A DNA stretch of 64,000 bases from Augochlora pura (GCF_028453695.1 NC_135773.1:14632001-14696000), one strand, 5' to 3'; positions 49,598 through 62,231 are shown, numbered from the stretch's first letter. Notes: a model not told the origin generated them from the sequence alone. Translations and numbers: made by a program.

Positions 49598-50062
49598 AAC
49601 GAGTTAGACTCGTGATAAAGATTCCATGTAAAATCTGGTAAATATGAATATTATTAACCCCTTGCACTACGATTCCTTTCAAGCTGCGTTGATTAGTATT
49701 TATTTATCCTTAATGTTTTTCTTAATGGAGCCAGACAATTTTTGTTTATTTTATTATCATTATGCGCTTTCGTTTCTAGACTTTGATAACAGAAGAATTT
49801 ATTTTTATTTCGATATAGTGAAAATTAATATTAATTATTAATATTTATTAGATCATGCGTTAAATCTGTACCACGAGTCTGGCTCGTTATTATAGTGCAA
49901 GGGGTTGATTTCTTCTACTTCAAAATCAATTTGAATTTTTCTATTATAAAAGTCTAGAAACGGAAATAAATAAAGACAAATAAAAAAATTATCTGGTCTT
50001 ATTAAGGAAATATTAAGTGCTAATCAACGCAACGTGAAAGGAGTCATAGTGCAAGGAGTTAA
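49598..50062 (+). mobile_element. Older family 2 MITE, interrupted by a younger copy
   Basis: The left part (49598-49657) reads ACGAGTTAGACTCGTG and then AATATGAATATTATTAA. The right part (49905-50062) resumes with TTTCTTCTACTTC, GTCTAGAAACGG and TCTGGTCTTATTAAGG and ends GTGCAAGGAGTTAA. Together they form one forward family 2 element. The break falls exactly at the TTAA of the family core ATTATTAATTT, where a reversed copy (49654-49908) has inserted. The leftmost ~25 bp are too diverged to place the end. Confidence 0.78.
49654..49908 (-). mobile_element. Younger family 2 MITE nested in a relative, reverse orientation
   Basis: Opens TTAACCCCTTGCACTACGAT and closes TAGTGCAAGGGGTTGA. Read on the minus strand it begins with the family left end and the ACGAG...CTCGT subterminal palindrome. 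Target duplication is TTAA at 49654-49657 and TTGA (one mutation) at 49905-49908. A 65-codon open frame inside it is not considered coding. Confidence 0.82.
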
Positions 50063-50949
50063 AAGAAGGGGCTGATTTTATGATTTGAATTATACCAGGA
50101 ATTAAAGTGTCATTCGCTGTAAACTATGTAGGGAAAACCGAGTTAAAGATCAATGTTGGAAATAGTTTAAACTCTAATACAACTGTCGTTGAAGATTTTT
50201 AATATATAATGGAAAATTCGTATACATTATTATTTGGATCCTGTGGCTATACAATTATATAAAATAATCATTTTACAGCGTTTTATAAAGGCTTGAAATA
50301 ATAACTTATATTATATACAAATGATGTTTCTTATCTTTCTGACCGCAATTGCTACTTCGATCTAATAAATAGTTTAATCTAAAAAAAATGTTACTTTGGA
50401 TCGCGTGCCGCGTTTCGTCCATCTATAACACTTTGACCAGCCATTATTTTTTTATTAAAACCTCAAATATTGCTCGCTGCAAATCGAAAGTAAAGTCATA
50501 TAACTGGGTTGTAATTGACCCATAAAATGATTTGCCACGAACGTAGCAGTTTTTCGCGCAATAAAAAGCGAAATTAAGTAAAGTGAAATTATTACGTTCC
50601 ACCCAGATCTCCCCCATTAGAATTTGAATCGCTCGGACGATCCGAGCTAAAGTTTCGGGGAAATAGTTAAGATTCTACGGCTCGAGCGCGAATAAAATCG
50701 GGAAACTCCCGGCGAAATGGAATTGTGAGATTCTCGAGTCCCGGCGAATCGGGAGCACGTTCAATTCCGGGGATGAACGAAATAACGACCGAGCGTGGAG
50801 ACGTCTCTAAACTCGAACAAAATAAGTAGCTCGTAGCCTCCCATCCGGGGATCGCTTGGCTTTTTTTTTTCTTCTTCGCCGCCGCCCCGCCAACCGTCCT
50901 CCCATTCGGTCCCGTGAAAACCTTCCTGCGGGGGGAAGTGGGCGGGAAA

Positions 50950-50963
50950 GGGGGGGGGGGGGG
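50950..50963. repeat. Poly(G) run of 14
   Basis: Fourteen G within a purine-rich stretch that also has GCGGGGGGAAG nearby; a G-quadruplex candidate. Confidence 0.93.
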
Positions 50964-52766
50964 TGGAGAAATATCTAACCGTGACGGGGACTGGTCGATT
51001 CGTGGCGAAACAGGGGTAGGGGTGAAAAAAAGTTGACGGAACTTGACGGTGATACGGATTGTCGGTATGCCGAGATTTCTCCGGGGAACTTCGACGATAT
51101 GCAGGAATATCGGTCATCAGCCGCCGCGCCGCATCCAGCTCCCCGCATTAGCGGCGTTCGCCGGGTAGAATAGGGAAAGTCATTTCGAAAAGCTCCGGAG
51201 GATAGTCCCCGGCGACTGTTACAACAGCGAGACGTTGTTCCGGATGTTTACGCGGACTTGCTTTCGCCGCCAATTATTCTGTTCTCTGTCTCGCAAATCG
51301 CCGCGGATGAGATTTCACGTGAACTTTGAATTTCGTTCTTGGTTAAGAATAAAAGAAAAAAAAATACCTCCGTCTCTCGTGGAATATACGTTCTACTTAC
51401 GAACGCGTACACAAAGGATTTCAATTTGCCGTGAAAAACCGTAAATAGCTCCAGATTTTTCCGAGGAGCCGGGCATTTTCCCGGCGAGTCAAGTGCAAAC
51501 ACAATCGGATGCCGGGCTCGTTATTGTTTTTCCTCGGGCCCGCGGGGCAGAATCGCGCGAGGAGATCCCGAGGTGGATTCAGAAAAAGTCGCTCGGAATA
51601 ACTTGGACGTTAAAGAAGCGTGTTCGTGCCTTAATCTAGCGCAATCATCGCGAAGAATGGCGAGCCAAGCGAGAGCGGCGGTGCTCGGAGCAGGGAGCGA
51701 AGGCAGAAGAGGAGGAGTCGAAACAATATGGAGCGGCGTTCGCCGCGAAAAGTAATTAATCTGATTCGCGGGAGCTTTCGAGAGGCAGAGCGCAGCTGCA
51801 GTTGCGTGAGAAAACGCGCGGAATAGGATTCAACGGCGCGGCGGACTTGCATGCGGTTTTTGCGGCGTTTTGGTGCCTGCTGCGCGCGCGCGCGTCTGCC
51901 TGTGTGCGTCCGTGTTCTCTGTCCGCGTGTGCAACGAGCGCGCCGGGTTGCACCGCGATGCACCGTGACGGTCGACGTAGGTACCGACCAGGATATTATA
52001 CCGCGAAAGGAACTCTGGCTCGGAAAAGAGATTTCACCGGGACGACGCAATCCGACGCCCGCGAATTAGTGGAAACGGGACCGAAGGAGGAAAACACGAA
52101 CGCCGGATGACAAAAAGAACGGCACCGCGGGGGGAAAAACGAATGGGTGACGAGGAACGGCGTCGTGTATCCGTGGATGAATAAATAAAACCTGCTCGTA
52201 ATTCTCGGGAATTTCCCGGCGATTCTCGTAAAACAGCTACAAAATGCGAACAGATTAATCGTGGCTGCCTCCTCCGACTGTGAAACCGACCTCTTGGGTC
52301 TTTGGATATTTCATTCTTGAAATTTATTACGAAGCGCGCGTTCAGGATCCGTTTGAATAAATTAATGGTACCTGCGGGATGTTTACTTTAATACCACCAT
52401 TCGCGAGCTATCAAATTTGTGACCATTTTAAGATCATTTAGCAAGATTACGTACAAGTGAGAAGAAAATCATAGACGATCCTGACGGGATGATTGCGAAA
52501 TAATATTCATAGATTATTGATTATATATAGCAGGACGTAGAGAAACAATAGCAAGGAATGAAGAAGACCTTAGAATGGAATTCAGAATTGAATTAGTATA
52601 TCGCCTCGCTCTCAGTTTCGCTTCGAACGGGGCCCGTGCGAGCATTAAATATTGCCATAATTCGGCGAATACGCGGAATGAAGGATCCGTCGAAGAATAA
52701 ATCCAAATGGGCGAGTCCCCGAAAACCAATTGAGATGCAGAGAGACTCTCCGCGCTTAAAATCCAA

Positions 52767-53008
52767 ACAGACCGGAAAGGACAGGGACAGAAAAAGAGTG
52801 AAAAGCTACAAGAATATAAAAGGAGAAACAAGGTGAGGCAGGGGCACGAAGCGACGGGAAAAAAACGAAGACTCCGGGGAGTAAAAGCAAAGGGTGGAAA
52901 GGAAAAAGAACGGCAAAAAGAACGGGGAGAGAGGGGAGAAAGGGACAGAGAAAAGGTTGGTACGGAGGATAAAAACGATACGGGGGTAGGGGAGAAGGGA
53001 TTATTGTA
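52767..53008. other. Polypurine tract, ~240 bp
   Basis: A+G-rich + strand (GGAAAAAGAACGGCAAAAAG, GGGGAGAGAGGGGAGAAAGG), with a 165-codon Ser/Pro/Phe-rich minus-strand frame (52514-53011) that only mirrors the pyrimidine strand. Such tracts can form triplex (H-) DNA. Confidence 0.7.
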
Positions 53009-56000
53009 CATTATACAGAAAGCGTGTACGTACGTGGCGTACGAGAGGGAAGGGGAGGGGAGAAGGATGCTTTTTTCCGGAGAAGGACAGCCCGAAGTGT
53101 CGGCCCTAGGGAAAGAAATAAAATCTTTTTCAACGTGGAAGCCCGAGTGAACTAGGGAATCAGTCGTGTATGCCGGCGAGCGTCCTTCATTTAATTAAAA
53201 CTGCTGACAGACAACATTTCATTCCGGTTCGACAACGTCCGAGAATGTGTCGCGTCAATGGTCAACGAAAGGACTTTCGGTTAAATAAATGACCGTCTGC
53301 AATGTGCTCGCGAAATTATCCGTGATCTTTAAATGCCAACCACCCTGATCAGAAATGTTTCCTAAATATGCAGACATTTCTGTCATAAAATTGCCCTAAA
53401 TGTGCTCTAAATATGCTATAAAACTGCTCTATATCTCTCCTAAACAGTCGGATCTAGTAATGCACAAAATGTCTACAAAAATAGACAATATTATTTTTTT
53501 TTTCTATAAAGAAATGTGAGATTTTTCGAGCCAATGAAATAGCGGAGAATTAATAACTTACCGTATAAATACAGAAAATTTCATACTTAAAGGTCGAAAT
53601 ACGTAATTAAGGAAAAGATAGGTTTATTATCATAGAACTACATAAAGGACGTACCAAATTACCTGAAGAAAAGTGATTTCTACGTAGAAGTAGCAACGTC
53701 TTCAATTACCTAGCTAAACCAAGAATCAAAAATAAGAAAAAAGTGAAAAGTTTATAATTATTTTAAAATCATTAAAGAAACCACAGACTTCGTATGTAGA
53801 AGACATTTGGCAACCGAAGATATAAAGCGGGTGACTTTTTATTCTCCAGCGGCCGCGAAGGGAAACTCGCCGATCAATATTCTCCATTTCGAAATTCAAC
53901 GAACCAAGTGATTCAAATTTCAGCTATTTGAATTCGTAGTTTCAAAAGAAGACGCTGGCTGAATGGGAATTTCAGCAAACACCGCCGCAAAATTTCGAAG
54001 ACGAAAGAAGCGCAGCTGGTTCCCGCGAAGTTATCGAGTGTTTCGTGAAAAATGTAATCCTCGTTTTTCGTTCTCGCATTCTCCCGAGGGCCGAAAACGG
54101 GCGGGTGCGTCGAAACTACTTTCCAAGTGCATAGTTGCTCGCGTGACTATGCCGCGCCAGTTTGGGAACCGGTTGCGCGGAATACCAGCATTCGCGCCCA
54201 GACACGTCCCATTGTCGCGGTCGTCTCGCCGGTTGACCTCCTCCACTTTGTCGGTTCACAGGGAAATTATGTTAAACCGAGAATGAAAACGTACCCCAAA
54301 TACCTCCGGAGACGACTTCAATCGGTGCTCTTCACGGTCCGCGGCGCAAACACTCCTATTCACAACTTCTTGCAACCTTTCCCGACTTCCAGATCGTTTC
54401 TACTCATACTTCCCACCCGGCAGCTTCAACTTCTTCAACTTCTTGTCCCGTTGTCGCTCAACAGTTCCTCGCGCGATCGTTTCTTTCATTGAATTCACAG
54501 TCGGTCATTCGGCTACGTTTCCAGCTAATTTATGTGCAGGGGCCCACAAGAGTGTTTGTGCGCCTTTTAAACTGCGGCAACTTTCTCGAAACTGAACTAA
54601 ACGATCTGTATTCTTCTTTAAACGATAGAAGGACTAGCCCATTGCGCAAGGGCCGAAGTGCTTTGTTTTAATTTCGCGTCGAAAAAAACCGACAACAAGA
54701 GGAGAATAAAAACGCGCCGGGCGAAAAATAGGGGCGCGAAGAGATAGCCGTCGAAAGTCAGCGTAAAACCAAGGGGGAACCACTTGTTCCGAGCAGACAG
54801 TTCGGGAACTGCGAACTTCCAGCATTTCTCGGAACAAGCTCCGCGCTCTTGTACCAATTAAAACGTGGGAAATTAAACTAATTAAAAATGCCTGACCAAC
54901 TACGAGCGGCTTTAGACTTCCACGGGCGGAATCTTGCCCCGGTAATACCGAGCGGGGCTTTAGCTGTCGGTTTTGGCGCGATCGAAACCGCCGCTCTCGA
55001 AACTACCGGTAACGATAACTTTTTAATCAAGTCACTCCGTTCGATGGCCAACAAATTAGTGGAACTCGCGAATCCTTTCTTTCTAAGGAATTTTTCAACG
55101 AAGTGACCATTAAACGAGATAAATTCACACGATCGCGGTGCCTTGTTAAGGAAGGCAACGGATCTAGAAAATGTCAATAAACGACGTTTGTCTGGCAGGA
55201 TGATCGATGAATATTTTCGTGTGCGATCGGCGGAACGAAACGTTGGGAAAGACGGGACCTGCCGTAGATGAAATATGGCGTGTAGGAAAGCCGTATTCGC
55301 GGTATACAGGCCGTGCAAGATTCCTGATCGGCACAAAGCCGGCAGAAACATTGCTGGTTAATGACGAACGGGGAAAAAGCAGAGGAACGAGTGTCACTGG
55401 CGGCCTCGAATGAAATATCTTTAACCTCTTAGCGGTACAGGGGCTTTGGGAGAGACGACGGCCGCCGAGCGGTGCCGGTGTGTGCCTTCGCAAGCGATCC
55501 CGGGATTAAAGGCGTACCGACCGGAACTCGTCGTCGTGACCTCGTCCGTTTCTTGCCCGCGGGATGACCTTCTTCGGCTGGGAAATTACACCCCGTGGAT
55601 TATGACGTTGGCCGACGACAACGCGCCGCCGGTCGATTCTATGGAACGTCAACGGTGAAAGTCTGACACGGGGGACCCGAGGTTCTTCCCGTCCCGTTTT
55701 AATTCAGCCGCTGCCCGTTAGAGTCGGACAAGCGGGCCCCGCGCGACCCGCGGACGTTACAGATCGAGCGCGAGCGTCGCGACACGCGGTCCTACACCGG
55801 CGCGCCGGTTATTAAAAGAAAACCAGTAAAGAGGATCGGTTTTTTGCTTTCAGGATAATTAAATTTCACTCCGATAGAACGTAATTTCTCGACGAGCACT
55901 CAATTTATTCAGCGGTATAACCTGGTCTAATGAAGCCTCTCACTCGCAATTTGCATACTAGATTGCGCGGTGAAAATAGAAGCTGTAGAGATCGTTGTTG

Positions 56001-56243
56001 GTTTTATTAGGAGAATCGTAATGGTAATTGTATCGGCTCCGACGAAAGTAGACCGCTGTTTCGGCAAGATTTATGGCGAGGGTTGCTTTGTTCGAGATGG
56101 TTCACAACTTCCGCTATATTCTAGAGAATTTATACAATTTTCGGAGGACAAAAATCAAAATGTTTAAAATCAATGGATACCACGTTTTGAAAAATTGTTT
56201 TCTCCTTTATGACAACCTGTTCTCAACCGAATCAATTTCTCGA

Positions 56244-56483
56244 TTAATACCTTGCATTATTGCGTCTTTCAAAGTTACTTTGATTACGACTGTTTCGTCC
56301 TTAATTATTTCCTTGTTGTTATACGATGATTCTTGTCTCCCAATTGTCCTTATTTACTTTCATTCCCAGATTTCGATGACTTCATGTTTCGATTTAATAA
56401 AACTGATTGTTAACCATATTTATTAAATCGTGCACTAAACACTTATCACGAATCTAACTCGTTATTATAGGGTAAAGGATTAG
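56244..56483 (-). mobile_element. Diverged family 2 TTAA MITE
   Basis: Starts TTAATACCTTGCATTATTGC and ends CTCGTTATTATAGGGTAAAG before GATTAG, a decayed version of the family ends in the same orientation as 49654-49908. The AACTCGTTATTATAG stretch and the ACGAATCTAACTCGT subterminal palindrome support the assignment. Ends are TTAA and TTAG. Confidence 0.6.
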
Positions 56484-56897
56484 AGATTCTAATTCTAAGA
56501 AGTTCAAAACACCAATTCTGATTTTTAAATATTACGTAAATATAAATCACAATTATTGTTTACGATTTCATGATCCGATTGAAGAATTTCTCCGCTTTCT
56601 TTTCAATGTTCTAATATACAGAAAAGTTCTGGCTCTCCTCTGGAAGAGAAGTTTCAAGGAAACGCGCGATGGTTTCGAGGCGCCATGTTCCGGCGCATTA
56701 AATGCACGGGTTGCCACGGTACACAATAGTCGATCAGCGGCGGCAATCCGACGATGCACGCGAGCAAGCCGGGGATCTTCGAATCTGGCCGGCCGCGGCG
56801 ACCGCGAAAGGCAGAGGGGAAGCTTTCGTTTACGAGGCGTGAAGTCGATACGATCTGCCTGCGGCTCGTTTCCATCGGAGCCCGGCCAGCCACCGTC

Positions 56898-56984
56898 GCC
56901 GTTTCCTCTCTTCCCTTTGTCTCTTTTCTCTTTCCTCTTTCCTCTTCTTCCCTTTTTGCCTCGCCCTTCGCCTTTCCCGCTTCT
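56898..56984. other. Polypyrimidine tract
   Basis: TTTCCTCTCTTCCCTTTGTC and CTTTCCTCTTTCCTCTTCTT form a C/T-rich stretch 120 bp before the (CT)n microsatellite at 57102. Confidence 0.65.
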
Positions 56985-57098
56985 GGCCTGATTCGAAAAC
57001 GAGCAAAAACCCGGGCCAGACGGGGCCACGCCGTCCAAGATCACGACGCGGCGGGTCGTTAGAAAACCAAAGAACGGCTGAATGTGTTTTCCGAGGAG

Positions 57099-57101
<3 letters not shown>

Positions 57102-57151
<50 letters not shown>
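57102..57151. repeat. (CT)n microsatellite, ~50 bp
   Basis: Uninterrupted CT. It is the source of Ser-Leu and Arg-Glu runs in long open frames on both strands (57082-57588, 57059-57538 and 56568-57197), which is why those frames are not accepted as genes. Confidence 0.97.
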
Positions 57152-57154
<3 letters not shown>

Positions 57155-58236
57155 TCTGTGTCCGATTGAAAACGACCGCCGGCACCGACGGAGACATGGA
57201 AAAAAAGGTAAAAGTAAATATGTTAACAACGACGGGATTTTTGTACCTATTAAAACGTGTCCTCCCCGTGTGTCGATTTCATTTGGCGGCTGGCACGCTG
57301 TTTGATCAACGCGCGTCAAAGATTCATGGGGTTGTAACCCGATTTTCTTATGGCACTGTAAAGTATGCAATCGCCTACGCGCACGGTTTCTTTTCTGTTC
57401 GGCGTTGCTTTCAGGGTGGAATGCTTGTTTATGGGAGCACTGCAATTGGATTGCAGTCATTTTCGTTCGCAGTAAGTATATTGAACAATAAACTTCATCG
57501 GCGTCAAGTTTTCCACCATATTTGCATGTTCCTATCACATCTTATTAATTTGACAATTTCAAGTAACAAAATACCATCCGAAACGTGATAACAACGTTAA
57601 TCTAAATTAATAAATTCAAGGGAATAAGTCTCAAGCGACGTGATAACGGTGGCGGTATGAATGCTGTAAAGCTTTTCCGTTCCATAGAACTTCGCCGCGA
57701 GCGAACCGTTTGTTAGCGACAATTTAACGAGGAAAAGACAATAAGGCTCCGGTCACAAAGTGGAGCGGAACTTATGGGGCACGGGGGCAGGTTTCGGAAA
57801 GTCTGTTCCCGTATAAAGGACGCTGTTTCACCGGTATCCGGACTAATTGCCGGCGTAATTAGCGAATCTCGTCCATGAAATTTGCGGACCAAATGTCAAT
57901 CTAGGAAATAGTCGCGTATTTACGGCACCGTGTCCGATGTTTAGACACGGAAGCGCGACGATTGCGATTTAACGCCACGGGGAAGCTGTTTGTTCGGCGG
58001 CCAATGAGCTCCATGCATCACTGGCAGCTTGAAATTATCCAATGGCGTTCGCTATACTATAATTGCGTCATGCTTTTCACTCTCGGATTGTTAATCTTCT
58101 GGACGAATTGATATTCGCATTTGTAAAATGAGTTTCCATGATATGATCAAATTTATAGTATATAATTAGTATAGCATATAAGTACGAATTTCCATTATAT
58201 GATAAAAGTTATAGCGTTTGTTGCAAATTTGACAGA

Positions 58237-58462
58237 TTAACCATTTGAGGACGAGAGGCGACTCTCGGTCGCCACGGCGTTTCGCTTGGCAAGACGAGTG
58301 GCGATTGAGAGGCGACTTATGTTAAGATAGTTTGTACATAAATTATATTTGTATTATATAGAAATTAAAATAATTTGTATACAGACACTTGACACATGTG
58401 AGAAAATTGTCTCGTCCTGCTACCTCACTTGGTGGAAAAAGTCGTCGCTCGCTAAGGGTTAA
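58237..58462 (+). mobile_element. TTAA MITE, family 4, 226 bp with subterminal hairpin
   Basis: Bounded by TTAA at 58237-58240 and 58459-58462, starting TTAACCATTTGAGGACGAG and ending CGCTCGCTAAGGGTTAA. The G+C-rich left 90 bp contain an imperfect palindrome: GCGACTCTCGGTCGCCAC pairs with GTGGCGATTGAGAGGCGAC. The right two thirds are AT-rich. The layout matches family 3 although the sequences differ. Confidence 0.65.
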
Positions 58463-58670
58463 AGCACATTCTTCGAAAGTTATAGCGCCAGCAACGTGTC
58501 ATGCGGTACGCAGACGTTTGTAATCTTTATAAATCGTAAAAAATCGTTTTATTCTCACGGCAAAGCCGTTAAAACAGCGTAGTTGGGCGCAAAGAGAGAC
58601 CGTTCCATCCGAGCATAAATAACGGGTTCAGTTTCCCCTTTGCATCTTCGGTGACTAACGCAGCGCACCG

Positions 58671-58696
58671 CCGCGGCGCGGCGCGGCGCGGCGCGG
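58671..58696. repeat. (GGCGC)n pentamer microsatellite
   Basis: Four to five GCGGC units. Confidence 0.9.
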
Positions 58697-61600
58697 AAAC
58701 GATCGTCGTCGATTAACGGCGGCTGGCCGAACGGCGTTTTCTGGAAAATATTTTTCGCTAAGACGATATTTACGGAGCTACAATAGACCTTCCGGAAATC
58801 CGTGGATGAACGAGCCCGAGCGGGAACACGTATGCGGCCGTGCGTCGTCATAAATACGCGGGAACTACCGTGCACGCCGGCCGTGTGTTTCCGTTTGCGG
58901 ATATTCCGTGTGTGTGTACACGAAATACGCATCAGCGACGACCGCCCCGGCTCCTACACGTATAATCCGCAAGGTCTGAGCGCTACATCTGCATAAACGG
59001 GACAGTGTACATATGCGTCCGTGACTGCGTTTCAGTTTCGAGGCACCGACCATTTCATTTACAGCGACGCGTTCCATGAGAACCCTGAGCAAACAGCGCC
59101 GGGGTGTCCCCGGTTATCGATCCCGCCGAGCCCTTTGCTAATCTTCGCGAAATAACTTTGTCAGCGGTAATAACTAAATCGCGGGGCGCGGCAGTCGAAA
59201 CCTGGCACGGAATGTACCTGGGAACCTGTGCGCCGGCAACACGGAGCATCGGAACTTTGAGCGTTTCGCGGCTTCTGATGAATGGAAAATGTTACAAGCA
59301 ATTTCTAGCAGCGACTGCTGTTTACTTAGACAGCTAGACATGTGAGCAAATGTTGGAGCATCCCCGTCAACGAGGTACAGCTGTTGCCACGGACCAGGCG
59401 TGGAAGACGAAAATCAAGATGCCGGATCTTTGAGCGATATCGAAAATGACGGATCACGAATAGATCGAATGGGAGATTTGCCGCGATCGGCGAGACGCTT
59501 TCGACAGTTCAAATATATCGGTAGGCAGAAAACCATCCCGTTAATTAACATGACTTTTGCCCCGCTTAAATTTCGCACGCTGTAATGCAAGAAATAGAAG
59601 ACTAAAATTATCTAGAGATCATTATTCCACTTCACTATTCGAAAGACTTTATTTAGCCGGACCGTATAGGTAACTTTCCATGGCAAGACACGCATGGTTA
59701 ACCGGCTCCTGACGAAATATTTAATTCCACCTCGGGGATGAAACGTTTAGGAAACGCAAGGTGCAAGCGAGAAGCCGAGCAACAGGGGACCTTCCCGGGG
59801 CGGAAGATAAGCGCGAAAAAATGCAACGCGCCGCATCTCGAGTTTCGACGAGGCAAGAAATCCCCTCGGTGCGGAAGTTTCCGGGGAACCCTCCGCGGAA
59901 TGATTTTATACCATGAAATCATAAATTGTCCGGTATCATAATTTCATAACGAGGGGCTGGAACGCGGTTCGCGTGACGCATTAAGCTCGAGATAGCGTCG
60001 TCCCCGGGGATCGATCGAAAGTTTTCGCGTTAAAATGCGATTTCTTCGATCTGAAAGATTTAGCAGTGAACAGATTCCTGATAAATTGAAATATGCGTGT
60101 CTCTTTTCACTTGACAAAGAGCATGTAGCCTTTTTCCACGCAGTTTAGGTCAAACCAAGTATGGCGAGTAGTCTCGTAACTCAAACAACTCGATCGCAAA
60201 CACACAATATGGCTGCCTGCACGCTCCACCGCTCACAATACCCCTCTGTCCGTCCGATTTCTGACCACTTGAGCCACCATCGCTATCCCCAACAGCTCTT
60301 AGAACTGGCTTCCGAAGAACTTAGGATCTCGATACCCAAACATGTTTGTTCTCACAACTTACGGACCTGCGTTCGCGTTTTCCCAGCCCGGGCAGCCGTG
60401 TCTCCCGTATTCTCGTTGTCCCCTGTCCTTCGCTTGCTTCGGCACTTGGAACATCCGTCGATAAGTCGACCAACGTGACCTCAGGCTGGTCAAAGCGAAT
60501 CAGTATTTGCAAATTTGTTAGTCTGTGGATTGCAGTAAAATCGGTTTCTATAAATTCGAATCAAATTAATTTTGATCGAAGTCTTTGAAGTTTCCTATTC
60601 GAATTTCGAAATCAGTGTGTCAAAGGGAAAGATTCTATTAGGTCGCAATTTCTTGTGATTTATTTCACGAAAAGATTCGCGATCGAAACATCGGTTCGCA
60701 ATTAGTTGGTCGACGCGAGCCTCGCCGTTTTTTTCGGAAAAGTGCTGCAGTAATAGGTCAAAGTCGCAGATTTGCCCGGCACAAATAGCAACCGTGTGAT
60801 CCGGCGAAATCGTCGATTAACGATTAACAGTAACTCAACAGGGCTGCAATTTATACTCGTCCGATGTGCCACAGCAACGTCCGGCGCGTTCGAGTCGATC
60901 GTAAATTTAATTGTGTAACGAGGCAACGGCTGATCAAGGCTTTCTCCGCACTCGTCTCTCTGCGTTGATCTCTGGCTCCCGATCGACCTCACCCCTCGCG
61001 AGGCCGGCTGGCGTGCTAACAACTCGTAATTACCGGTCAATGCGGCGAGCCATTGATCCCGAAGACCGTTCGTTCCCACTTATCGCAGCCCCCCGAAACC
61101 GGCCTCTCCACCGGCATCTCGCCGGTGCGTCGGAACAGAAACACGGAAACAAACTGGCTCCCGAGTTTCCAACTTTCCTGCGTGCCATTAAAAACTCGCC
61201 GTCTCATGCTAGGACATTCCATAGAAATAAGATAAAGCGACGACGTCTGTTTTATGTGGAAGCTGAAATGTTGCAGAACGGGTGCACCGGGTCCGTTGAT
61301 TAGCGCAACTGAATTCGTCTAATTGCGGCAACCTATTTCCACCGTCACGCTACCGCGAATGAAATAGCCAGGTATCGCTCCGGGACTCTTGCAGATCGTT
61401 TCACAGATTAAACGATTCCGGCAACTCGATAGATACTCCAAGATTAGGCCACCTTAATGGACCGCTCGCTGGAAACGACTGAATTTCGCACTTGGACTAC
61501 TGATACGCGGATGCTCGGACTCTCATAACGCGAGTCGGCTACGGTTAACACATATTTGTGAAAAACCGGTTTCGAAGTTCGTCCGATACGCATTTCGTGC

Positions 61601-62231
61601 TTGTCGGAAAAAGAAACTCGAAGTCACCTGCAGCTGCGCTCGTAGAACGCGCGATCCCGGTTTTCACGAAAGCGAAACGGAAACAAAATTTCCGCGAGCT
61701 TTCCACGTATTTTTTCGACGTGGTATCATCGGTATCATCGTGTATAAAAATTTCGTTTCCATCGTCCATAAGAACAATTTCCATTTTAAGCTGGAGAAAC
61801 TATAGCATATCGTTTAAGACAATCGTACCCTTCGATAATCCGGTAGACATAATAAAACCGTTGGTTTATGGGATAATGAGAAGGTAATTACGTCGTACCT
61901 GATCGCACTTATAATTATCTTTAATTGCCGCTGTAATTATATTACAGGAACGTTACTTTCCCACGAAGAAAATGCGGTCATTGATGCTGCCGATCGGAAA
62001 AGAGAAGAAACAGTGCTCGCCGGGCTCGCAATGGTTGTTATCCTCGCGGGAGGACGACATCGCACCCGACGCGGAATCATGCGATCGACCTCTAACCGAT
62101 CGCGGTTTTTATTTATCAAGACGCGGAACGTTAGCGCGAACTTTATCGCAGATTCTGGAACATTTAACAGGAAAATCGCTGGCCATTGAGGATTTATTCA
62201 ATGTGCGGAGAATCTGAATGCACCGTGGACC

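Larger units (their letters stand above)
48843..52766. other. Unique DNA apart from the nested MITE and homopolymers
   Basis: GGGAATTTCCC at 52207-52217 is a perfect palindromic NF-kB/Dorsal-type site, isolated. GCGCGCGCGCG near 51885 and dense CpG at 51.5-52.1 kb produce long frames on both strands (for example 51631-52050) without motifs. Confidence 0.5.
53009..57101. other. Unique DNA apart from the family 2 MITE and pyrimidine tract
   Basis: 53.3-53.8 kb is AT-rich with degenerate CTAAATATGC steps (53350-53440). 54.0-55.8 kb is CpG-rich with several overlapping frames of 100-157 codons on opposite strands and no motif. 55.9-56.5 kb is AT-rich. Confidence 0.5.

Noticed and set aside
56568..57197. 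209-codon minus-strand frame
   Set aside because: Begins with an Arg-Glu run produced by the (CT)n microsatellite and continues as Arg/Lys/Gly-rich sequence from the adjoining pyrimidine tract. No domain, and equally open frames lie on the other strand.
57059..57588. 168-codon plus-strand and 159-codon minus-strand frames
   Set aside because: They overlap each other, both include the translated CT repeat, and neither has a recognised motif. At most one could be real.
60424..60460. U6 snRNA-like CTTGCTTCGGCA string
   Set aside because: Only this short stretch matches; the ACAGAGA box and the rest of U6 are missing downstream.
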